A stretch of 5,256 bases of DNA from the NCBI GenBank assembly GCA_031263625.1, contig JAISFK010000384.1, positions 1 to 5,256 of the forward strand, given 5' to 3'. The notes beneath the pieces are model-generated. The model had not been told where the DNA came from. It was given only the letters and a program-made list of their open reading frames with translations, and did not search any database. Positions 1 to 4,501 of this stretch are shown one piece after another (the first letter of the stretch is position 1; each line of letters starts with the position of its first letter). Made by a program: the position numbers and the translations under genes. Source of the DNA: Clostridiales bacterium. Its GTDB lineage: Bacteria > Bacillota > Clostridia > WRLR01.

Positions 1-910
1 TCCCCCTGTTGCCCGGCGCCCTCTGCTGTCCAGCCACCCCGTCTTGCGCCGCCGTTCCCTGCCGCTCGGCCTCTCCCTGCCGTGCCGCCGTTCCCTGCCG
101 CTCGGCATCTCCCTGTTGCGCCGCCTCCCCCTCTCGCGTCGCCTCTCCCTCTCGCCCAGGCGAGCGGTCGCGCCCCGCATCCCCGCGCGAACGCTCGATC
201 AGCCAGCATACGCCGACGCTGATCTCAAAGAGGGCGAGCAGCGGTATTGCCACGATGATCTGCGAAACGACGTCTGGCGGCGTGATTATCGCGGCCAGCA
301 GCAGGATCGCGACGACGGCGAATTTTTGGCTCCTGACGAGCCACGCGGCCTTTACGAGGCGGAGCAGGCTGAAGCCGGCCAGCATGGCCGGCATTTCAAA
401 CACTATGCCAAAAATCAGCAGCATCGTGAGCAGGAAGTGTATGTAGTTCTCCACCGTTATCGTGGGGCTGATCCGCGCGCTGACGTTCGCGCTCAAAAAA
501 AAGTCCAGCATGAATGGGATGATCGCGCGGCAGGCAAAATACGCGCCCGCCAGAAACAGCAGGACCCCCGCCGAGAGCAGGCCGGCGATCATGGCCTTTT
601 CCCGCTTTTTCAGCGCCGGCGCCAAAAACACCCACAGCTCGAAGACGATCACGGGCGACGCGAGCACGAGCCCGCTCACGAGGCCGATGTTGAAGTATTG
701 GACGACGATCTGCGACGGCGTGTCGTATATGAACGAATACTGCGGCGCGAAGCCCAGCAGGAAGTCGAAAAGCCGCTCGGCGAACAGCAGGCTTATGCCG
801 CTGGCCGCGACGAAAGCCGCCACCGCGATGAGGCACCTTTTCCGCAGCTCCTCGAAATGCCCTATAAGCGTGTTCAAGCCGCCCGCTTTTCCCGCCTTCA
901 AAATACGCAT
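1..910 (-). CDS. tatC: Twin-arginine translocase subunit TatC, 3' end beyond window, with repeat tail
   Basis: TatC is the multi-spanning membrane receptor that, with TatA-type subunits, exports folded proteins carrying twin-arginine signals. Reading the minus strand from 910 gives 303 codons without a stop. The N-terminal motif around residues 14-25 (TLIGHFEELRKR) is the family signature, with Glu20 and Glu21 in the signal-peptide-binding region. FELWVFLAPAL (90-100), FGIVFEMP (167-174) and TPPDVVSQ (210-217) are further TatC landmarks. Six hydrophobic segments lie near 26-45, 75-98, 107-137, 157-183, 198-210 and 214-238. The normal TatC core ends near residue 240, but here a hydrophilic Gly/Ala/Gln/Glu/Arg tail continues past the window edge. 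The start is uncertain. ATG at 910 has GGAGG only one base upstream. TTG at 901, ten bases from that GGAGG, is an alternative that still keeps the whole signature. No tatA is visible. The core assignment is firm; the C-terminus is unknown. Confidence 0.93.
   Translation of the reverse strand, partial: MRILKAGKAGGLNTLIGHFEELRKRCLIAVAAFVAASGISLLFAERLFDFLLGFAPQYSFIYDTPSQIVVQYFNIGLVSGLVLASPVIVFELWVFLAPALKKREKAMIAGLLSAGVLLFLAGAYFACRAIIPFMLDFFLSANVSARISPTITVENYIHFLLTMLLIFGIVFEMPAMLAGFSLLRLVKAAWLVRSQKFAVVAILLLAAIITPPDVVSQIIVAIPLLALFEISVGVCWLIERSRGDAGRDRSPGREGEATREGEAAQQGDAERQGTAARQGEAERQGTAAQDGVAGQQRAPGNRG
29..154 (-). repeat. 18-base coding tandem repeat in tatC (hexapeptide tail)
   Basis: Residues 253-294 of the tatC product fall into seven hexads: REGEAT, REGEAA, QQGDAE, RQGTAA, RQGEAE, RQGTAA, QDGVAG. 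Gly is always third and Ala always fifth. In DNA this is an 18-base unit with a 36-base higher-order period: 48-70 and 84-106 are identical over 23 bases, and similarity continues to 79 and 115 with one mismatch. The unit length is a multiple of three, so gain or loss of copies would keep the frame. The tail continues less regularly to the window edge. Confidence 0.85.
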
Positions 911-1242
911 GCCTCCCCGCGCACTGCGCCCCATATCCCACGCCCCGCGCCCCGCGCCCCACGCCCCATATCCCACGCCCAGCGCCCAGCGCTCCGCCTG
1001 GCTCCCCGCGTGTCGTGCGCCGCAATTCCGCAATGCCGCAATGCCGCAATGCTATGCCATCGCGTCGCCGCCGGTTGCGCCGCGACATCGTATCGTAGCA
1101 GGGCCATGTCGCCGCGCCACCTCAATGCCGCGCTGCCGCAGCGCAACAGTTCCGCCCTCGGCAATGCCGCCAATGCAACAGCGCGATAATGCCGCCCCCC
1201 GCGCCATGCGGGCTGGCGCGTCGCCGAGGCGCTGTTAGCCAT
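898..1242 (-). CDS. Doubtful 114-residue low-complexity reading frame ahead of tatC
   Basis: I do not recognise this frame. It begins with ATG at 1242, four bases after TGAGGT (1252-1247), and lies just downstream of a plausible extended -10 promoter. Its TGA (900-898) overlaps the alternative TTG start of tatC (901-899) as TTGA, an arrangement typical of translational coupling. Against it: the product is Arg/Ala/Gly/Trp-rich and low complexity, has no domain or membrane segment, and is built partly on an 8-base tandem repeat (1020-1051) whose unit length is not a multiple of three. GC-rich DNA also keeps frames open by chance. It may be a coupling leader, or simply repeat DNA that happens to be open. 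Confidence 0.2.
   Translation of the reverse strand: MANSASATRQPAWRGGRHYRAVALAALPRAELLRCGSAALRWRGDMALLRYDVAAQPAATRWHSIAALRHCGIAAHDTRGARRSAGRWAWDMGRGARGAGRGIWGAVRGEACVF
927..980. repeat. Direct repeat with GCCCC-rich spacer
   Basis: A 19-base sequence (927-945, containing CCCCATATCCCAC) recurs exactly at 962-980, offset by 35 bases. The DNA between is made of short GCCCCGC-like units. It lies immediately upstream of the tatC start in the region with no confident gene. Confidence 0.8.
1020..1051. repeat. Four 8-base tandem units (CCGCAATG)
   Basis: Units lie at 1020-1027 (one mismatch, ending in T), 1028-1035, 1036-1043 and 1044-1051; the last three are identical. The unit length of eight means copy-number change would shift any reading frame through it. 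Confidence 0.9.
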
Positions 1243-1262
1243 AGCTACCTCAGCATAGCATT

Positions 1263-1292
1263 AGTATAGCATTTAGCCGCCGCCCGCCACAA
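1263..1292 (-). promoter_or_regulatory. Candidate promoter toward tatC
   Basis: On the minus strand TATACT (1268-1263) matches the -10 consensus at five of six bases. It is preceded by TGC (1271-1269), forming an extended -10. TTGTGG (1292-1287) lies 18 bases upstream as a weak -35. The predicted start is near 1256, a few bases before the SD-like TGAGGT at 1252-1247. If used for tatC directly it would give a leader of about 345 bases. Confidence 0.45.
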
Positions 1293-1311
1293 GCCCCAAT
1301 TCCAAAACCGC

Positions 1312-1434
1312 CCGAACGCCCGAACGCGCGGAACGCACGGAACGCACGGAATGCGCCTCGATTGCGCACGGAATATGTCTCGCGCAAAATGTGCGGAATG
1401 TGCCTCATGCGAAATGTGCGAAATGAGCGGAATG
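1312..1434. repeat. Degenerate 8-10-base tandem repeats downstream of the methyltransferase
   Basis: From 1312 to about 1350 the sequence runs as CGAACGCC- and CGGAACGCA-type units. From about 1390 to 1434 it runs as GGAATGTGC and GAAATGTGC-type units. The two halves grade into each other. Together with the repeats at 927-1051 they fill much of the gap between the methyltransferase stop and tatC. I see no RNA gene and no clean terminator in that gap. Confidence 0.7.
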
Positions 1435-1438
1435 TCTG

Positions 1439-2389
1439 TTATTTCCCCTCGCATAATAGTTTTCTGACCGCTTCGGCAATGTGCCAAGCCAACACGGGCG
1501 GGACGGCGTTCCCAATTTGCCGCTCCGTTTCCCGCAGTTTGCACGGGAACGCGAACGTGTCGGGGAATGACTGTATCCGCGCGGCCTCGCGCATGGAAAT
1601 TCTGCGCGGCAACGAGTAGTGAAACTGAATGTTGCCGTGGCATTCGGCGCGGATCGTATATCCCGGGCGATCGGCCAACAGCCGCCTGTTCCCCTGCTCG
1701 CCGCTAACATTGGCAAGGCTCCAGATATGCGCAAACGCCTCGTCGCGCCCGCGCTCCTCCAAATCGCCAATCGCCTCTTTTGCCGTCACGGGTTTCGTGC
1801 GCGTGGGCGCCGGCGGCGCAAATTTGGGCAGGCCCTTCTGCGTCCCGACAATAAAAATTCTGGCGCGCGTTTGAGGGACTCCGTAGTCGGCGGCGCTATA
1901 TAGTTTCGGCTCGCTTATATCGTATCCGAGAGAGTTGAAGTCCTCGAGAATTTTATTTAGCGAATACTCGTTTTGCCTGAGCAGCAGGCCGCCCACATTT
2001 TCCGCGACAAAGGCTTTCGGCCTGGCCTTTTCCACGGCTTTCACGATGTAAGTGTAGAGGCTGCTTCTCTTGCCTTTAATGCCAAGCATTTTGCCGTTGA
2101 TGGAAATGTCTTGGCAGGGAAAGCCGCCTATTATGACATCCGCCGTTTCCGGCAACCGGCCAATCGCGTCATTGACGTCTGCGGCAATAATATGGTCGCC
2201 AAGGTTCTGCCTGTATGTCTTGCAGGCGGCAGGGCTAATCTCGTTGGCCCAGATTATTTCAAAGCCGGTTTTGGGATAGTGCGAGCCCAGGAAATCAAAT
2301 CCTCCGACAAAGCCCAGATCCATCCCCCCGCAGCCTGAGAAAAGAGAAATGACAGTTGTTTTCGCATATTCGGCAAGCGGCATAAGCAT
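1439..2389 (-). CDS. DNA (cytosine-5) methyltransferase, probable orphan
   Basis: This 316-residue enzyme should transfer a methyl group from S-adenosylmethionine to carbon 5 of cytosine in a specific double-stranded DNA site. The m5C motifs appear in order: motif I FSGCGGMDLG (17-26), the acidic ANE of motif II (48-50), motif IV GGFPCQDIS with catalytic Cys92, motif VI ENV (130-132), motif VIII QTRARIFIVG (173-182), motif IX region REAARIQSFPD (267-277) and motif X QIGNAVPP (291-298). The target recognition domain is the short stretch 185-262, so a single short site is likely, but I cannot name it. GGAGG (2400-2396) six bases ahead of ATG 2389 fixes the start; a second ATG two codons later is less likely. 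Length is normal for a small type II methyltransferase. Its composition is less GC-rich than its neighbours, suggesting transfer. No restriction endonuclease or Vsr repair gene is in the window. Confidence 0.96.
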   Translation of the reverse strand: MLMPLAEYAKTTVISLFSGCGGMDLGFVGGFDFLGSHYPKTGFEIIWANEISPAACKTYRQNLGDHIIAADVNDAIGRLPETADVIIGGFPCQDISINGKMLGIKGKRSSLYTYIVKAVEKARPKAFVAENVGGLLLRQNEYSLNKILEDFNSLGYDISEPKLYSAADYGVPQTRARIFIVGTQKGLPKFAPPAPTRTKPVTAKEAIGDLEERGRDEAFAHIWSLANVSGEQGNRRLLADRPGYTIRAECHGNIQFHYSLPRRISMREAARIQSFPDTFAFPCKLRETERQIGNAVPPVLAWHIAEAVRKLLCEGK

Positions 2390-2395
2390 TGCTGT

Positions 2396-2401
2396 CCTCC
2401 C
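2396..2401 (-). promoter_or_regulatory. Ribosome binding site of the methyltransferase
   Basis: The minus strand reads GGGAGG here, six bases before ATG 2389. It decides the start over the in-frame ATG at 2383. Confidence 0.8.
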
Positions 2402-2421
2402 ATAACTCTTGCGCTCATTGC

Positions 2422-2449
2422 ATTATGCGCGGCCTTATCTGGCCGGCAA
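2422..2449 (-). promoter_or_regulatory. Weak candidate promoter for the methyltransferase
   Basis: TTGCCG (2449-2444) and CATAAT (2427-2422) on the minus strand are separated by 16 bases, overlapping the end of the hydrolase gene. The alternative is cotranscription from the hydrolase, since only 45 bases separate the two genes. An 11-base-loop inverted repeat (GGCCTT/AAGGCC, 2431-2436 and 2448-2453) overlaps this site. Confidence 0.3.
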
Positions 2450-3262
2450 GGCCACTTTTACGCCGTGGCCGCCAATCCAAAACTCCTGATCTGGAAATTT
2501 GGCTTCCATAAAGCTGACGAATTTTATGGGATCCTCGCTGTTTGCCGCGAACATGTCGTAGTGCCCCGGAACCGCCAGGCGCGGCTTCACGGCGCCCGCA
2601 AGATCCACGGCCTCGCAGAAGCCCATGTTGCCTATGATGCCCGCGCGGTACTTTGCGCCGTCCCTGCCGTTTATGGGCGCGATGAGCAGGTCGATCGGCC
2701 CGGCGTCCGACAGCTTTTTCTCCAGCCCGTCGTACTTCAGCGAGTCGCCGGCGTGATAGACGCGCAGCCCGTCGGTTTCTATCAGGTAGCCAAGGCTGGG
2801 GTGGAAGCCGCTGCCGGGATCCCGGTCCAAAAACTCGTGCGCCGAGGCAATCGCCGAAAAAGCTATGCCGCGCGCCTCGTCCCTATAGGCGATCCCCTCG
2901 TCCAGCGCCACGAAGCGCTCGCCGGGGATGCCGAGCCGCTTTGGCAGCTTGTCGCGGAACATGGCGGGGACGACGAATTTGGCGCCGGAGGACGCGGCGG
3001 CGAAGCCCGGCCACGCGCCGCAGTCTATGTGATCGTCGTGGTCGTGCGTGCCCAGCACATAGTCCACCCCGCACAGCTCGCCAGGCTTCAGCAGCGGGGG
3101 AACCAATCTGCGCGCGCCGGGCGATACGTACAGATCAATGGCAAGCACGGCGGTCCGGGTCTTGACGATGAAGCCCATCTGCCCCAGCCACCAGAAGCAC
3201 AGCGCGCCCGGCTCAACGCCGGCGTCGCGGACGTCTTTCATAAGCCGTTTCCCAAACAGCAT
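2435..3262 (-). CDS. Metallo-beta-lactamase-fold hydrolase, UlaG-like
   Basis: This 275-residue soluble protein belongs to the UlaG/COG2220 branch of the metallo-beta-lactamase superfamily, metal-dependent hydrolases that include L-ascorbate-6-phosphate lactonase. The metal motif THDHDDHID is at residues 72-80 (His73, His75, Asp77, His78). SAHEF (140-144) supplies a further His, YHAGDS (169-174) the bridging Asp173, and PGHYDMF (232-238) the late His. The opening FWWLGQMGFIVKT (23-35) resembles the WWLG strand of UlaG. It is shorter than E. coli UlaG and lacks its N-terminal extension, so the substrate may differ. The frame is open upstream to 3361, but GGAGGG (3276-3271) lies eight bases before ATG 3262, and the upstream 33 codons are Arg-rich and unlike the family, so 3262 is chosen. 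It is divergent from the AraC gene and 45 bases upstream of the methyltransferase. The family call is strong; the exact lactonase role is inference. Confidence 0.92.
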   Translation of the reverse strand: MLFGKRLMKDVRDAGVEPGALCFWWLGQMGFIVKTRTAVLAIDLYVSPGARRLVPPLLKPGELCGVDYVLGTHDHDDHIDCGAWPGFAAASSGAKFVVPAMFRDKLPKRLGIPGERFVALDEGIAYRDEARGIAFSAIASAHEFLDRDPGSGFHPSLGYLIETDGLRVYHAGDSLKYDGLEKKLSDAGPIDLLIAPINGRDGAKYRAGIIGNMGFCEAVDLAGAVKPRLAVPGHYDMFAANSEDPIKFVSFMEAKFPDQEFWIGGHGVKVALPAR

Positions 3263-3270
3263 CGATAAGT

Positions 3271-3276
3271 CCCTCC
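3271..3276 (-). promoter_or_regulatory. Ribosome binding site of the UlaG-like gene
   Basis: GGAGGG on the minus strand, eight bases before ATG 3262. It places the start 33 codons inside the longest open frame. Confidence 0.75.
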
Positions 3277-3306
3277 ATTTCGCCCTGCAAAGCCCGCATC
3301 GTGCGC

Positions 3307-3382
3307 GCGGCAGGGCGGGAATTTTGGCTTGTCGCGGCGCAATTCGCGGGCGGCGCTCCACGCATCGCGAGCGGCAGGGCGG
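3307..3382. repeat. Direct repeat pair GCGGCAGGGCGG
   Basis: Identical 12-base copies lie at 3307-3318 and 3371-3382, offset 64, each followed by an AATT-containing stretch (GGAATTTT and AAATTCTG). AATTCTG recurs at 3397-3403 and near 3467-3473. It lies in the gap between the divergent hydrolase and regulator genes. Confidence 0.7.
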
Positions 3383-3402
3383 AAATTCTGTGCGCGAATT
3401 CT

Positions 3403-3456
3403 GTTGCCGCCGTTGTTGCTACCGTTGCTGCCGTTGCCGCCGCTATCGTTGCCGCC
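3403..3456. repeat. Imperfect 9-base repeat (GTTGCCGCC type)
   Basis: Six consecutive 9-base units from GTTGCCGCC at 3403 to GTTGCCGCC at 3448-3456 vary by one to several bases. All are made of GTT, GCC, GCT, ACC and similar triplets. On the minus strand they could encode a Gly/Asn/Ser run, but that frame has no ribosome binding site and overlaps the hydrolase start, so I treat this as noncoding repeat DNA. Confidence 0.7.
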
Positions 3457-3496
3457 GCACGGCGAAAATTCTGCGGCGAGATGCGCGCGCCTCGCC

Positions 3497-3533
3497 CGAC
3501 TATGCACTATTATACAATACATATGCCTATTTT
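3497..3533. promoter_or_regulatory. AT-rich divergent promoter patch
   Basis: This is the only AT-rich island in a GC-rich gap. On the plus strand TACAAT (3513-3518) is a good -10 for the AraC gene, with a predicted start near 3525 and the ribosome binding site following at 3534. On the minus strand a perfect TATAAT (3514-3509) could serve the UlaG-like gene, leaving a leader of about 240 bases. Neither has a recognisable -35, consistent with dependence on an activator, but that is inference. Confidence 0.45.
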
Positions 3534-3538
3534 AGGAG
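3534..3538 (+). promoter_or_regulatory. Ribosome binding site of the AraC gene
   Basis: AGGAG seven bases before ATG 3546. It sets the start and excludes the long upstream open frame, which runs through repeat DNA and the hydrolase gene. Confidence 0.85.
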
Positions 3539-3545
3539 CTTGCCA

Positions 3546-4244
3546 ATGTGTTTTATTTTAATTGTTTCGCCATTCTCGTTTATATTACAAATGTACAGGA
3601 ACGACGGGGGCGAGCATTTCCGGCTGCTGGGGCAAATCGCCGCCGCCTGCGACGGCATTGGCAGCATGCACCGCCTGGGGGCGATCAAGGCGTGCCAGAC
3701 GGTGTTGCGCGCGCTGATCGACTATATCCAGTATTGCGGCCTGCAAGAGGAGGCGGCCCTGCGCGTCGGCATCTACCAGCTTTACTATCTGGAGCATTTC
3801 AATAGCTGGCGGGAGGCGTTCGGCTATCTGCGCCGCCTTTCCGGCATCCTGCTCGATCTGGCCGCGAGAGGCGAGATCGGCCGCGAAAAAAAGACGGCCA
3901 TGAGAATAAGGGAGCACGTCGAGCGCGACCTTTCCACCGCTCTCAGCTTGGCCAGCGTCGCTGCGGCGGTCAACTACAACAGCAACTATGCATCCCGCAT
4001 TTTCAAGCAGGCGACCGGCATGGGCATCCCGAATTATGTGACGCGGGCGCGGGTGGCAAAGGCCCAGGAGTATTTGACCAAGACAAGCTGCTTCATACAG
4101 CAGATCGCGGAGAAAACGGGCTTCGACTCCCCCCAGCACTTTGCCATGGTGTTCAAAAAGCTCAGCGGCATGACGCCGAACGAGTATCGGAAGCAGCATT
4201 GTGGCGCTTCGGGCGAAAGCCGGCTGGGGCTGGGTAGCCTGTGA
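3546..4244 (+). CDS. Short AraC-family transcription regulator
   Basis: The 232-residue product has a C-terminal AraC DNA-binding domain at about 118-217. The first helix-turn-helix lies in 133-158 (SLASVAAAVNYNSNYASRIFKQ). The second lies in 181-216, with IAEKTGFDSPQHFAMVFKKLSGMTP, the classic AraC signature. The style is closest to YesN-type regulators, but there is no phosphoacceptor receiver domain. The N-terminal 117 residues form a mostly helical-looking region (RLGAIKACQTVLRALIDYIQ, then EEAALRVGIYQLYYLEHF) that I do not recognise as a cupin or other sugar sensor. Residues 1-15 are hydrophobic; an ATG at codon 16 has no ribosome binding site. It probably regulates the divergent hydrolase gene, the downstream isomerase, or itself. 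The short unrecognised N-terminus could mean an unusual sensor or a truncated ancestor. Confidence 0.9.
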   Translation: MCFILIVSPFSFILQMYRNDGGEHFRLLGQIAAACDGIGSMHRLGAIKACQTVLRALIDYIQYCGLQEEAALRVGIYQLYYLEHFNSWREAFGYLRRLSGILLDLAARGEIGREKKTAMRIREHVERDLSTALSLASVAAAVNYNSNYASRIFKQATGMGIPNYVTRARVAKAQEYLTKTSCFIQQIAEKTGFDSPQHFAMVFKKLSGMTPNEYRKQHCGASGESRLGLGSL

Positions 4245-4346
4245 AATGCCGGCGAAATGGCGGTGGGCGGCGGTGGCGAAATGCCGATGAAATGCCGGCG
4301 GGCCGGCGGAGTGCCGGCGAAATATCAATGGCCAATGGCCAATGGC
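4243..4346. repeat. GAAATGCCGGC and CAATGGC repeats
   Basis: About 11-base GAAATGCCGGC-like units occur from 4243 to about 4320, some shortened to GAAATGGCGG and mixed with GCCGGC palindromes. They are followed by three perfect 7-base CAATGGC copies at 4326-4346. The array starts at the regulator's stop codon and ends just before the promoter at 4354. The GCCGGC stretches could fold, but no T-run follows, so I do not call a terminator. Confidence 0.75.
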
Positions 4347-4353
4347 GGCGGGC

Positions 4354-4382
4354 TTGTGCGAGGTGGCTCGATGTGATAGAAT
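4354..4382 (+). promoter_or_regulatory. Promoter of the isomerase-like gene
   Basis: TTGTGC (4354-4359) and TAGAAT (4377-4382) are separated by 17 bases. The -10 matches consensus at five of six bases and is preceded by TGA (4374-4376), giving an extended -10. Predicted start is near 4389, so the leader is about 113 bases. Confidence 0.6.
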
Positions 4383-4385
4383 TTA

Positions 4386-4395
4386 CTTGCGCAAG
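4386..4395. promoter_or_regulatory. Candidate operator palindrome CTTGCGCAAG
   Basis: A perfect 10-base palindrome with a central CG sits four bases after the -10, over the predicted transcription start. The TTGCGCAA core resembles LacI/GalR-family operators. Binding there would block initiation. No LacI-type gene is in the window, and an AraC protein would normally use direct repeats instead. Confidence 0.4.
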
Positions 4396-4438
4396 CCAAT
4401 AAGTGAAATCAAATGCCGAAAAATGAAAGCCAGAGGGC

Positions 4439-4471
4439 GGGCTTCCGAATCCGGGCTTTGCGCCGGAGCCC
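4439..4471 (+). promoter_or_regulatory. Leader hairpin before the isomerase-like gene
   Basis: TCCGG (4450-4454) pairs with CCGGA (4463-4467) around an eight-base loop, and GGGC (4439-4442) pairs with GCCC (4468-4471) outside it across an unpaired left side. It lies in the untranslated leader, ahead of AAAGGA (4485-4490) and the GTG start. No T-run follows, so it is not a standard terminator. It could stabilise the messenger or affect translation. Confidence 0.35.
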
Positions 4472-4501
4472 AAAACATGGCGCGAAAGGAATGGTTTAAC
4501 A

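Noticed and set aside
1020..1051. CRISPR-like array
   Set aside because: Units are only 8 bases and directly abut each other, without spacers or cas genes.
396..1088. Minus-strand open frame of 230 codons overlapping tatC
   Set aside because: It is the neighbouring frame of tatC and repeat DNA. The product is Arg/Gly-rich with no motif.
44..1189. Long plus-strand open frame of 381 codons
   Set aside because: It runs antisense to tatC and through repeat DNA, has Arg/Gln/Pro-rich low-complexity product and no ribosome binding site. The minus-strand frame carries clear TatC motifs instead.
2431..2453. Inverted repeat GGCCTT/AAGGCC as a terminator of the UlaG-like gene
   Set aside because: The stem overlaps the stop codon, the loop is 11 bases and no T-run follows on the minus strand.
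2465..3268. Plus-strand open frame of 267 codons
   Set aside because: It is antisense to the UlaG-like gene, which has the full metal-binding motif set and a good ribosome binding site.
3238..3522. Minus-strand frame with a Gly/Asn/Ser-rich run
   Set aside because: No ribosome binding site precedes the ATG at 3522, the run comes from the 9-base repeat, and it overlaps the start of the hydrolase gene.
3585..4328. Minus-strand open frame of 247 codons
   Set aside because: It is antisense to the AraC gene and extends into the AATG repeats. The plus strand has a clear AraC domain.
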